DNA of 10,276 bases from Gemmatimonadales bacterium (GTDB lineage: Bacteria; Gemmatimonadota; Gemmatimonadetes; Gemmatimonadales; GWC2-71-9): contig JACCSZ010000074.1 in assembly GCA_013812695.1 (NCBI GenBank), forward strand, positions 1 through 10,276, written 5' to 3'. Both the position numbers and the translations under genes were made by a program. This document shows positions 1 to 6,536 of this stretch, one piece after another. Numbering within the stretch: the first letter of the stretch is position 1; the number at the start of each line of letters is the position of its first letter. The notes under the pieces were generated by a model that saw only the letters and a program-made list of their open reading frames with translations, did no database searches and had not been told where the DNA came from.

Positions 1-45
1 GGCGACCCACAGCCCAACGGCCAGGACCACACTGACGCGGATCAT
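1..45 (-). CDS. 5' end of a gene leaving the window, probable signal peptide or membrane anchor
   Basis: Fifteen codons are visible on the minus strand, starting with ATG at 45-43 and reading MIRVSVVLAVGLWVA. A short basic start (Arg3) followed by an unbroken hydrophobic stretch is what a signal peptide or first membrane helix looks like. A good ribosome binding site, GGGAG (plus-strand ctccc at 54-58), lies 8 nt upstream, which is the main reason to believe the start. The function cannot be told because the rest lies outside the window. It points the same way as the 76-residue gene upstream (253-483), but the 207-nt gap argues for its own promoter. A chance short ORF is possible, so confidence is moderate. 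Confidence 0.5.
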   Translation of the reverse strand, partial: MIRVSVVLAVGLWVA

Positions 46-208
46 CGATCGAACTCCCGGAGAGGAATGCGAACCGGCTGGGAGCAGAAACCGCGGCACA
101 GCGTCTCGTCCGGCGCCGGCGAAATTATGCCCGGGACGTCGAGTGAGTTCATGGTGGGTCGAGAGGTCACGTGATCAATACGCACGGCGGGCGCCGGCGT
201 CACAGGGT

Positions 209-240
209 GGCACTCACGCGTTCACGCATGCGGGAGTGCC
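209..240. repeat. Hairpin just downstream of the 76-residue gene
   Basis: GGCACTC at 209-215 pairs perfectly with GAGTGCC at 234-240, a 7-bp stem with an 18-nt spacer that itself contains the palindrome GCATGC. It begins 12 nt past the stop codon of the minus-strand gene ending at 253, the right place for a transcription terminator or 3'-end stabiliser. There is no T-run on either side, so it is not a classical intrinsic terminator. In DNA this GC-rich a 7-bp stem can arise by chance. Confidence 0.3.
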
Positions 241-252
241 GGCGGGTGTCAC

Positions 253-483
253 TTATCGTCGTCCGACGTCCGCTTCGGGCCGGGATTCGGTGCCCTCGAG
301 CCACCCCGTCACCTTGGCCCTCACTTCGGCGGCGCCGTCGCCGTCATCGGCTGGAAAGCTGGTGACCAGCGCGCCATCCTGCAGGACCTGCCACACGGCG
401 CCGGGCTCGCCCGATTCGCCCGCGCCTTGCCTGACCACATCGTAGGACCTGCCCCTCCACGACACCGTCATCTGTTCCGCCAT
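253..483 (-). CDS. Small uncharacterised protein (76 aa)
   Basis: I do not recognise a named family. The start ATG (483-481) has GGAG (plus-strand ctcc 491-494) 7 nt upstream, and the frame ends in TAA at 253. The protein starts MAEQMTVSWRGRSYDVV, then has alternating hydrophobic and polar residues (WQVLQDGALVTSFPAD, about residues 30-46) suggesting a small beta-sheet, and a helical stretch ending in KVTGWLEG (about residues 57-64), with a charged, probably disordered tail. There is no signal peptide, membrane segment or cysteine, so it is likely soluble and cytoplasmic. It lies 72 nt downstream of gcdH on the same strand and may be co-transcribed with it, although that gap leaves room for a separate promoter. 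The ribosome binding site and protein-like composition make it more credible than the overlapping frames on the other strand. Confidence 0.65.
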   Translation of the reverse strand: MAEQMTVSWRGRSYDVVRQGAGESGEPGAVWQVLQDGALVTSFPADDGDGAAEVRAKVTGWLEGTESRPEADVGRR

Positions 484-544
484 CGTCGCTCTCCGGTTAA
501 GCCCGTTGCCTCACTTCAGGGTGGGCGTGGCGGCGTCCGGCGGC

Positions 545-560
545 GGTGACGACGGTCACC
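545..560. repeat. Small perfect hairpin spanning the gcdH stop codon
   Basis: GGTGAC at 545-550 pairs with GTCACC at 555-560 around a 4-nt loop (GACG). The stem includes the gcdH stop codon (556-558). It could slow 3'-exonucleases or partly terminate transcription between gcdH and the downstream small gene, but there is no U-tract and the stem is only 6 bp. Confidence 0.3.
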
Positions 561-1758
561 CGAACGCTGGCAGCCCCGTGATCGCCTGGCCGACGATCAG
601 CGAGTGCATGTCGTGCGTCCCCTCATACGTGTAGACCGACTCGAGGTTGGCCATATGGCGCATCGAGTGATACTCGACGAGGATGCCATTGGCTCCCAGC
701 AGCCGGCGGGACTCGCGGGCGGCCTCGCACGCCATGTTCACATTGTTGCGCTTGCAGAGCGAGACGTGGTCCGGAGTCATGGTGCCCGCGTCCTTGAGCC
801 GGCCCAGGTGCAGCGTCATGAACTGCGCCTTGGTGATCTCGGTCAGCATGTCCACCAGCCGGACCTGCTGGAGCTGGGTCTGCGCGATCGGCTTGTCGAA
901 CATGACGCGGCTGCCGGCGTAGCGCAGCGCTTCATCGTAGCAGGCCATGGCCGCGCCGATCGCGCCCCACGCGATGCCGTACCGCGCCTGGGTCAGGCAC
1001 ATCAGCGGGCTCTTGAGACCGCCCGACTTGGGCAGGATCGCGTCTTTCGGGAGGTGCACGTCTTGAAGATGGATTTCGCTGGTATCGCTGGCGCGGAGCG
1101 ACAGCTTGCCCTTCTGGTCCTTGGCCGTATAGCCCCTGGTGTCGGTCGGCACGATGAACCCGCGGATCGACTGCGTGTCGTCCACACCGGCGGTCTTCGC
1201 CCAGATGATGGAGACGGTGGCCTGCGAGCCGTTGGTGATCCACATCTTGGTGCCGTTCAGCACCCAGCCGTCCTTGGTCTCGCGGGCGGTGGCCATCATC
1301 CCGCCGGGGTTCGAGCCGAAGTCGGGCTCGGTGAGGCCGAAGCAGCCGATCTCCTGGCCGGAGGCGAGCAGCGGCAGCCAGTGTTGCTTCTGCTCGTCGG
1401 ACCCGAAGGCGAAGATGGGGTACATCACCAGGGCACCCTGCACCGACGCGAACGAACGGATCCCCGAGTCGCCGCGCTCCAGCTCCTGCATGATCAGCCC
1501 GTAGGCCACGTTGTTGAGCCCCGCGCAGCCGTATTCCTCAGGCAGGTTCGCGCCGAACAGGCCCAGCTCGGCCATTCCCGGAATCAGTTGCTTCGGGAAG
1601 CGGCCCTCGATGTAGGCCTCACCGATGACCGGCAACAGGTTGTCGTCCACCCAGGTGCGAACGGTATCGCGCACCGCGCGCTCCTCCTCGGAGAGGAGGC
1701 TGTCCAGGTTGAGAAAATCCACGCCGGTGAATTGGGATGTCGCCGCTGCGGTGGCCAT
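556..1758 (-). CDS. gcdH: Glutaryl-CoA dehydrogenase (acyl-CoA dehydrogenase family)
   Basis: FAD-dependent enzyme expected to oxidise and decarboxylate glutaryl-CoA to crotonyl-CoA in lysine, tryptophan and aromatic-acid breakdown, in the cytoplasm. At 400 aa it is full length. It has the acyl-CoA dehydrogenase order: helical N-terminal domain (about 20-130), beta domain with the FAD signature CFGLTEPDFGSNPG (139-152) and the WITNG motif (173-177), then the C-terminal helical domain. Glutaryl-CoA specificity is supported by RGDSGIRSFASVQ (95-107); Arg101 matches the arginine (Arg94 of the human enzyme) that contacts the substrate's distal carboxylate. The motif TYEGTHDMH (377-385) carries the expected catalytic base Glu379. 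The ATG at 1758 has GAGG 7 nt upstream (plus-strand 1766-1769). No electron-transfer flavoprotein or glutarate-pathway gene is nearby, so it is pathway-isolated here. The family is certain; exact substrate is very likely but could be another short dicarboxylyl-CoA. Confidence 0.93.
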   Translation of the reverse strand: MATAAATSQFTGVDFLNLDSLLSEEERAVRDTVRTWVDDNLLPVIGEAYIEGRFPKQLIPGMAELGLFGANLPEEYGCAGLNNVAYGLIMQELERGDSGIRSFASVQGALVMYPIFAFGSDEQKQHWLPLLASGQEIGCFGLTEPDFGSNPGGMMATARETKDGWVLNGTKMWITNGSQATVSIIWAKTAGVDDTQSIRGFIVPTDTRGYTAKDQKGKLSLRASDTSEIHLQDVHLPKDAILPKSGGLKSPLMCLTQARYGIAWGAIGAAMACYDEALRYAGSRVMFDKPIAQTQLQQVRLVDMLTEITKAQFMTLHLGRLKDAGTMTPDHVSLCKRNNVNMACEAARESRRLLGANGILVEYHSMRHMANLESVYTYEGTHDMHSLIVGQAITGLPAFG

Positions 1759-1793
1759 ATCGTCGCCTCGAACGGGGTCTGAGAATCGCCGGT

Positions 1794-1799
1794 AAGATA
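1794..1799 (-). promoter_or_regulatory. Candidate -10 element for gcdH
   Basis: The minus strand reads TATCTT here, within GGGTATCTTACC, 35 nt upstream of the gcdH start and inside the 66-nt gap after the preceding glycosyltransferase gene. This would give a leader of about 30 nt. The same hexamer appears at a similar distance upstream of the metallopeptidase gene (10095-10100). No convincing -35 box is seen at 16-18 nt, so this is only a candidate. Confidence 0.25.
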
Positions 1800-1824
1800 C
1801 CCAGCCCCACGGCCCGGCGCAGGC

Positions 1825-2991
1825 TCAGCGCGCGTCCACACGACGCAGGGCGCCGCGGCGGACGCCCTCGATGGCCTCGAGGTAAGCGGCGGCCACCCAG
1901 TCCGGCCCATTCATCGGCGAAGAAGCAGCGGCTATGCCCATGGATTGCAGCTGCTTGCGGGACGGGCAGTCGCGCTGGAGAAAGCGGATCCAGGCGAGCA
2001 GACTGTGGTCGACCAGGAATCCGGAAACCAGGTGATGGATCGGCGGATGCCCGCGACCGTTCTCGGTGCCGATCGCGACCGGCCGCCCCGCCGTGAGGCA
2101 CTCGAGAGCCGTGAACGCGGCGCCTCCGTGCTCGTTCACCGAGACGCACAGATCCGCCGCGGCGATGTGCGCAGCCACGAGATCGTCCGGCACCTGCCCG
2201 TAAAAGGTGATCGCGCCGTTCTGCCCCGCCAGGCGCTCGAGCGCGCGCCGACGGGTGCCGTCACCGAGGATGTGAAGCCGGAGGGTGGGGTCGCCCGCAC
2301 GCTGCACGGCACCGATCAGCGGGACCAGACTCGGGCCGGGCCCGAGTCCATCGCCGGCAACGATGATGCGGTGCTCCGCTGCGAGGCCGAGGCGGCGGCG
2401 TGCCTCCGCCTGCGGCACGGGTGCGAAGAGGGCGCCGTCCACCGCCGGCCCGATGACCGCGATACGGTCCGCCTCGACCCGCCACCGATCCACGATCGAA
2501 TTGCGAAGCGCCTCGCTGCCGGCAATCACCGACGGGGCGCGCCGGAGATGGCGGCCGGATGCGCCGAAGGCGAGCAGGTTGTGCCCGAGATCGAGCGGGT
2601 CGAGCCAAGGGCTGGGGGCAAGCTGGTCGATGAGGGGGATCGCCGGCACGCCCCGCTGGGCGCACCAGGCGGTGAGCTTGCCGGACATCGACCAACTGCC
2701 CTCGAGGACGACGTCGAAGTCAGCCGCGCGGAGCTCGGCGAACAGCCCCAGAGCCCGCCGCGACGGTGCGACATCCGGCCCGGGCCTTGGCGGCCCGCCC
2801 TCGAGTGCGCCGATCTCGAACGACTCCGTGCCGCAATCGGCGGGGACGCGGCGGAAGATGGCGGTGACGTCGGACTCGAGGGCGAGCGCGCGCGCCAGGG
2901 TCAAGACGCTCCGGGTGTGGCTCGAACCCGGCCGAAGGTCCCGGCCCGGAACGACCAGGCAGATGCGGAGCCGCGGTAAGCCGAAGGGCAC
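1825..2991 (-). CDS. Atypical GT4-like glycosyltransferase
   Basis: 388-aa protein with the two-Rossmann layout of GT-B glycosyltransferases. The N-terminal domain opens with RLRICLVVPGRDLRPGSSHTR (from residue 7). The linker holds VIAGSEALRNSIVDRW (155-170), and the C-terminal domain contains LHILGDGTRRRALERLA (239-255), FYGQVPDDLVAAHIAAADL (263-281) and ALECLTAGRPVAIG (295-308), all typical of family GT4. It probably moves a sugar from a nucleotide donor to a lipid-linked or protein acceptor. Two things are odd. The usual Arg...Lys pair after the third domain's first strand is replaced by VAGDGLGPGPS (211-221). The conserved Glu pair is Glu287/Glu297, spaced EX9E instead of EX7E. Donor, acceptor and even activity are therefore uncertain. 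The start is GTG at 2991 with GAGG 5 nt upstream. It is divergent from the glycan operon, which suggests a shared pathway. Confidence 0.82.
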   Translation of the reverse strand: MPFGLPRLRICLVVPGRDLRPGSSHTRSVLTLARALALESDVTAIFRRVPADCGTESFEIGALEGGPPRPGPDVAPSRRALGLFAELRAADFDVVLEGSWSMSGKLTAWCAQRGVPAIPLIDQLAPSPWLDPLDLGHNLLAFGASGRHLRRAPSVIAGSEALRNSIVDRWRVEADRIAVIGPAVDGALFAPVPQAEARRRLGLAAEHRIIVAGDGLGPGPSLVPLIGAVQRAGDPTLRLHILGDGTRRRALERLAGQNGAITFYGQVPDDLVAAHIAAADLCVSVNEHGGAAFTALECLTAGRPVAIGTENGRGHPPIHHLVSGFLVDHSLLAWIRFLQRDCPSRKQLQSMGIAAASSPMNGPDWVAAAYLEAIEGVRRGALRRVDAR

Positions 2992-2996
2992 TCCGA

Positions 2997-3000
2997 CCTC
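2997..3000 (-). promoter_or_regulatory. Ribosome binding site fixing the GTG start of the minus-strand glycosyltransferase
   Basis: GAGG on the minus strand lies 5 nt before GTG at 2991. An ATG 11 nt further upstream (3004-3002) is in a different frame that soon diverges from the glycosyltransferase, so the GTG is preferred. Confidence 0.55.
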
Positions 3001-3101
3001 ATCGTGTAGGAGCGGCGACGCAGAGGGATCGCCTGGACAAGAATGGGCGGGCCCTCCGGGGGCAAATCCGGTGCCCGCCGCTCCACGCTCAGCGATCGGC
3101 A

Positions 3102-3136
3102 GGGCGGCACCCGGGCTAGTTGCGGAAATGCCGCCC
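3102..3136. repeat. 8-bp inverted repeat in the divergent region, possible operator
   Basis: GGGCGGCA at 3102-3109 and TGCCGCCC at 3129-3136 are exact reverse complements separated by 19 nt. The position between divergent transcription units would suit a regulator site or an mRNA hairpin, but the arms are pure G+C-rich sequence and no regulator gene is nearby. Confidence 0.3.
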
Positions 3137-3456
3137 GACCCCGGAGCCCTACCGGGTCCGCTGATCCAGATACCCTTGCTGGCCCTGCCTTTGGGTGGCT
3201 CTCAGGCCGCCGACGGTGCCCCGCCTCGAGGCACGCCATGTGCAATCGGTCCCCCGCGGCCGGAGGCGCTGGCGCCCCTTCGCCCCTCGGTTCGGCCCCG
3301 TTGCCGCGGCCCGGTTCATGGATTGCACAAACTGGAATCGCGTTCCGCCACTCCGGTGCGTCGGGCCCGAGGCGGGAAGACCGCTCGGGCTCGACCACAT
3401 GCTGTTTCGTCGATGCCACGGCCAGGCGCCAGCGCTATGTCGCACCACCTGCTCGC

Positions 3457-3460
3457 GGAG
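3457..3460 (+). promoter_or_regulatory. Ribosome binding site setting the start of the first operon gene
   Basis: GGAG is 7 nt before ATG 3468. The same open frame extends upstream to a GTG at 3195, but those 91 extra codons are low-complexity and arginine-rich, and MRILMTSYEF at 3468 is exactly the usual first strand of a GT4 enzyme. The site therefore decides for the 3468 start. Confidence 0.7.
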
Positions 3461-3467
3461 ATGTCGG

Positions 3468-4655
3468 ATGCGGATTCTGATGACGTCGTACGAGTTCCCA
3501 CCCATCGGCGGCGGGGGGGCCGCCGTGGTGGCGGGGCTCGCGCGCGAGCTGGTGGCTGGCGGTCACGAGATCGACCTGGTCACCATGAGCTTTCAGGAAC
3601 ACCCGCGCCACGAAGTCGTTGACGGGATCCACGTGCACCGGGTGCCCTGCCTCCGGAGCACGAAGCACAACTGCACCACGCCCGAGGCGTTTTCCTACGT
3701 CGCGGGCGCGATGCCCACCATTCTCCGGCTGGTGAACACGCGCCGCTACGACCTCGTCCACGCGCACTTCATCCTCCCCGACGGGCTGCTGGCGTGGCAG
3801 ATCAAGCGCTACACGGGCCTCCCGTTCATTATCACCGCCCACGGCACCGACGTTCCCGGCTACAATCAGCACCGCCTGCAGATCGCCCACCGTCTGGTGC
3901 GGCCGGTGTGGAGGGCCGTGGTGGAGGGCGCGGACCGGGTCGTCTGCCCGAGCGAGGTGCTCCAGCGGCTGGTGCTCGCGCAGCGTCCCGCGCCGCACAA
4001 GACGATCGTCATCCCGAATGGCCTCCAGGTGGCGGAGTACACGCCCCGCGCGCAGAACGCCCGGATCCTGGTCGTCACCCGCATGCTCGAGCGCAAGGGT
4101 GTGCAGTACGTGCTCGACGCACTGGCCCAGACGCCGGTCGAGCCCGAGGTTCACATCGTGGGCGACGGGCCGTACCTGCCCGAGCTTCGCGCCAAGGCCG
4201 ACGCGCTGCGCTCGCCGGCCAGGTTCTGGGGCTGGCTCGACAATCGGTCGCCGCAACTGCGGGAGATCTACGAATCGTCCGGGATTTTCGTGTTCCCGTC
4301 CGAGGCCGAGAACTTCCCGATGGTGCTGCTCGAGGCCATGGCCGCGGGCCTGGCGATCATCACCAGCGAAGGCACCGGTTGCGCCGAGGTGGTGGGCGAC
4401 GCCGGCATCCTGGTGCCGGTCCGCGACTCGCGCGCAATCGGCCGCGCGCTCAAGCGGCTGGTCGACGATCCGGAGCTGCGTCGCTCGCTCGGCGCGGCGG
4501 CGCGCCGCCGCGTGGAGGAGAACTTCACCTGGTCGGCCGTCGCCGCGCGGTACGTCGAGGAATACGCCCGGCAGGCAGGCTCCGGAGGTCCCCCGAAGCT
4601 CGTCATCGCCCATAGCCCTGTGGCCGCCACGCGGGCGGAGTACGCAGGCTCGTGA
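3468..4655 (+). CDS. GT4 family glycosyltransferase, first gene of the glycan operon
   Basis: Retaining GT-B glycosyltransferase (395 aa), expected to add a sugar from a nucleotide-sugar donor to a growing lipid-linked glycan at the cytoplasmic face of the inner membrane. The N-terminal domain starts MRILMTSYEFPPIGGGGAAV; the Gly-rich loop at 14-17 is the family's acceptor-side loop. HAHF (98-101) and ITAHGTDVPG (122-131) are classic GT4 motifs. In the C-terminal domain, LVVTRMLERKG (201-211) carries the donor-phosphate-binding Arg205 and Lys210. The EX7E motif is Glu281/Glu289 in EAENFPMVLLEAMAAG. No membrane span is seen. The last 25 residues are a low-complexity tail. The stop overlaps the next gene's GTG start by 4 nt, so the two are translationally coupled. 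The family is certain, but sugar and linkage cannot be told. Confidence 0.93.
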   Translation: MRILMTSYEFPPIGGGGAAVVAGLARELVAGGHEIDLVTMSFQEHPRHEVVDGIHVHRVPCLRSTKHNCTTPEAFSYVAGAMPTILRLVNTRRYDLVHAHFILPDGLLAWQIKRYTGLPFIITAHGTDVPGYNQHRLQIAHRLVRPVWRAVVEGADRVVCPSEVLQRLVLAQRPAPHKTIVIPNGLQVAEYTPRAQNARILVVTRMLERKGVQYVLDALAQTPVEPEVHIVGDGPYLPELRAKADALRSPARFWGWLDNRSPQLREIYESSGIFVFPSEAENFPMVLLEAMAAGLAIITSEGTGCAEVVGDAGILVPVRDSRAIGRALKRLVDDPELRRSLGAAARRRVEENFTWSAVAARYVEEYARQAGSGGPPKLVIAHSPVAATRAEYAGS

Positions 4656-5809
4656 CCGAAATGGCGTCGATCCGGGCCAGCCACCCAGACCGGCATCCCG
4701 GCGCTGCGCCCGCGGTTCAGCCGATGCACGTGTGCCTGATCTGCGTGGAGATCTTCGCGTGGGGCAAGTACGGCGGATTCGGCCGCTCCGCCCGCATGCT
4801 CGGCCGCGAGCTCGTGAAGCGCGGCGTGCGCGTCACCGCAGTCGTGCCGCGCCGCAAGGGGCAGGCGCCCGTCGAGACGCTCGACGGGATGACGGTGCTG
4901 AGCTTCCCGCCCAACCGCCCGTGGGACGCCGAGGCCCTGTTCCGCCAGGCCGATGCCGACATCTACCACTCGCAGCATCCATCGTACAGTACCGCGCTCG
5001 CCCTGGACGCGATGCCGGACCGCGCGCACCTGATCACCTTCCGGGATCCCAAGTTTTTCCGCGACATGCTGATCGAGCTGCGCTATCCGTCGCAGAGCCA
5101 CCTGAAGTCGCTCCTGGCCTGGGGCTACGAGAGCTATCGCGTGCGCGGCGCCGTCCACCGCGCCACTCGGGTCTTCGCCTGCGCCCTCGACGTGGGCACC
5201 AAGGTCCGGGACGGCTTCGCGCTGGCGGCGAACCCCGATTTCCTGCCGTCGCCCATCGCCGTGCCGGCGGCGGTGCCACGCAAGAGCACGCGGCCCACCG
5301 TCTGCTTCGTCGCCCGCTGGGACCGGCGGAAGCGGCCCGAGCTGTTCTTCGAGCTCGCGCGCGCGCGGCCCGACGTGCGGTTCGTGGCCGTCGGCCGGGG
5401 GCAGGACACCGGGTACGACGCCGAACTTCGGCGGCGCTACGGCAACCTGCCGAACCTCGAGATGCCTGGGTTCATCGACCAGTTCTCGGGCACGGCGCTC
5501 GGCGACCTGCTGGGGCAGAGCTGGATTCTCGCGAACACTGCCGAGCGTGAGGGGCTCCCGACCTCGTTCCTCGAGGCTTTCGCGCACGGCTGCGCGATCC
5601 TGAGCCGGGTGAACCCCGACGACCTGGTCCGCCGGTTCGGCGAGGTGGTGGCGGCCGACGCCTTTGCCGACGGGCTGGAACGGCTGCTGGCCAACGACGC
5701 GTGGCGCGCCCGCGGCGAGGGCGGCCGGCGGTACGTGCACGAGCACTATGAGCTGGGCAACGTCGTGGACCGGCACCTGGCCGTGTACCGTGAGGCCCTG
5801 CATGGCTGA
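4652..5809 (+). CDS. GT4-like glycosyltransferase, second gene of the operon
   Basis: 385-aa GT-B glycosyltransferase. The N-terminal domain starts around MHVCLICVEIFAWGKYGGFGR (from residue 25), with the Gly-rich acceptor loop at 38-44, and IYHSQHPSYST (104-114) replaces the usual HxH motif. In the C-terminal domain VCFVARWDRRKRPELFFELA (217-236) carries the donor-phosphate residues Arg222 and Lys227, and EREGLPTSFLEAFAHG (298-313) holds an intact EX7E pair, Glu300/Glu308. Both motifs support activity. The start is GTG at 4652 inside the previous stop (GTGA). ATG 4661 or ATG 4724 (Met25) are possible alternatives, since the first 24 residues look disordered; GGCGGAG about 11 nt before 4652 mildly favours the GTG. 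The gene ends 8 nt inside the next one. Probably adds a later sugar to the same glycan as its neighbour; substrate unknown. Confidence 0.88.
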   Translation: MTEMASIRASHPDRHPGAAPAVQPMHVCLICVEIFAWGKYGGFGRSARMLGRELVKRGVRVTAVVPRRKGQAPVETLDGMTVLSFPPNRPWDAEALFRQADADIYHSQHPSYSTALALDAMPDRAHLITFRDPKFFRDMLIELRYPSQSHLKSLLAWGYESYRVRGAVHRATRVFACALDVGTKVRDGFALAANPDFLPSPIAVPAAVPRKSTRPTVCFVARWDRRKRPELFFELARARPDVRFVAVGRGQDTGYDAELRRRYGNLPNLEMPGFIDQFSGTALGDLLGQSWILANTAEREGLPTSFLEAFAHGCAILSRVNPDDLVRRFGEVVAADAFADGLERLLANDAWRARGEGGRRYVHEHYELGNVVDRHLAVYREALHG

Positions 5810-6536
5810 GCCCGGCACGCTGGCGCCGCCGGCCGCGCCGCGTCGCGACCGCTGGCGTCCCGACCGCTGGCGTCCCGACCGCCGGCTGCTCGGACGGCTG
5901 GTGGTGGGCTGGGCCGGCACGTTGGCCGCGGCGCATCTGTTCCGCTACGGGCTCCGCCTGCCGAACCTGTTGATGGTGGCGGAATCGTTGGCCTACCTGG
6001 CGCTGTTCGCCGGGCTGCTGTCGCTCGCCTCCATGCGGGCGTGGCTGTTCGCCATTCCCGCTCCGCACCGGGTGGCGCTCGCCGGCTTCGTCGGGCTGGT
6101 GACCTGGGGCCAGCTCGTCGTCAAGAGCCGCGACACCTTCCCGTTCACCGCCTGGACGATGTACGCGCGCGCCGAGCCACGCCGCCTGGTCGAGTACTAT
6201 CGCTATCACGGCGTCGACGCGCAGGGTCGCGCCGTGGACGTCGATCCCGCCGATGAATTCACCTTCGTCAACTCCGCCGAGATCGCGTCGCGGGTCAAGT
6301 ACATCGGGCGGCCGGCCACGACCCCGGAGGGCACCGCGGGCCGCGAGGAGGCGCGGACGCGGGTCCGTGACCTGCTCACGGCGGTCGCCGCCGCGTACAA
6401 CCGCTCGCACCCGGATGCTCCGCTGCGCTCGCTCGAGTTCGTCCACTACGCGTGGGATTACCGCACGCAGCCGCTGGCCGAGGTCGTCCCGTCGCCCGTC
6501 CTGAGCATTCAGGTCACCCCGGAGCCGGCGCGATGA
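5802..6536 (+). CDS. Membrane protein with a soluble C-terminal domain, unknown function (244 aa)
   Basis: I do not recognise an established named family. The ATG at 5802 has GAGG 6 nt upstream and overlaps the previous gene by 8 nt. Residues 1-28 are a Pro/Arg-rich cytoplasmic-looking head with a WRPDR repeat. Three hydrophobic segments follow (about 30-48, 55-77 and 90-108). Immediately after comes the motif FPFTAWTMYA (113-122), then a soluble domain of about 120 residues with YYRYHGVDAQGRAVDVDP (132-149) and FVHYAWDY (213-220). After three spans the soluble part would sit outside the cytoplasm. There are no cysteines and no recognisable catalytic signature. Its stop overlaps the start of the HTTM-like gene by 4 nt, so the two are probably made in fixed ratio and may act together. 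A role in modifying or transferring the operon's glycan is inference from position only. Confidence 0.85.
   Translation: MAEPGTLAPPAAPRRDRWRPDRWRPDRRLLGRLVVGWAGTLAAAHLFRYGLRLPNLLMVAESLAYLALFAGLLSLASMRAWLFAIPAPHRVALAGFVGLVTWGQLVVKSRDTFPFTAWTMYARAEPRRLVEYYRYHGVDAQGRAVDVDPADEFTFVNSAEIASRVKYIGRPATTPEGTAGREEARTRVRDLLTAVAAAYNRSHPDAPLRSLEFVHYAWDYRTQPLAEVVPSPVLSIQVTPEPAR
5846..5880 (+). repeat. 15-bp in-frame tandem repeat
   Basis: The unit CGACCGCTGGCGTCC occurs twice in tandem (5846-5860, 5861-5875), followed by a partial third copy (CGACC, 5876-5880). Because 15 is a multiple of three it repeats the residues DRWRP in the N-terminal head of the membrane protein without breaking the frame. It looks like recent slippage or a length-variable basic segment. 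Confidence 0.8.

Larger units (their letters stand above)
2992..3467. promoter_or_regulatory. 476-bp divergent intergenic region between two glycosyltransferase genes
   Basis: No convincing gene is seen here. The open frames crossing it read as arginine-, proline- and serine-rich sequence without family motifs, and none has a good ribosome binding site leading to a protein-like product. It lies between divergent starts at 2991 (minus) and 3468 (plus), so it must hold the promoters of both, including that of the five-gene glycan operon. I could not find a clear -35/-10 pair. It contains an 8-bp inverted repeat at 3102-3136 and a smaller GTGCC/GGCAC repeat at 3216-3234 around CCTCGAGG. Its length is unusual in a window where other gaps are below about 210 bp. 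Confidence 0.5.

Noticed and set aside
124..129. CATAAT on the minus strand as a -10 box for the left-edge gene
   Set aside because: A good -10 match in GC-rich DNA, but there is no -35 at proper spacing and it lies 78 nt from the start codon; not strong enough to list as a feature.
604..1782. 392-codon open frame on the plus strand opposite gcdH
   Set aside because: It is antisense to a clear acyl-CoA dehydrogenase; the translation is His/Arg/Gly-rich without family motifs. High GC keeps opposite frames open.
3195..3467. N-terminal extension of the first operon glycosyltransferase to GTG 3195
   Set aside because: The 91 extra codons look non-coding, and ATG 3468 has GGAG at 7 nt and begins the usual first beta strand.
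2285..3622. Long plus-strand frame overlapping the minus-strand glycosyltransferase and the divergent region
   Set aside because: Ser/Pro/Arg-rich translation without motifs, overlapping two well-supported genes in other frames.
4268..5920. 550-codon minus-strand open frame opposite the two operon glycosyltransferases
   Set aside because: Composition is Arg/Pro/Ala/Gly-rich and it lies over two genes with intact GT4 motifs. It is a GC-driven shadow.
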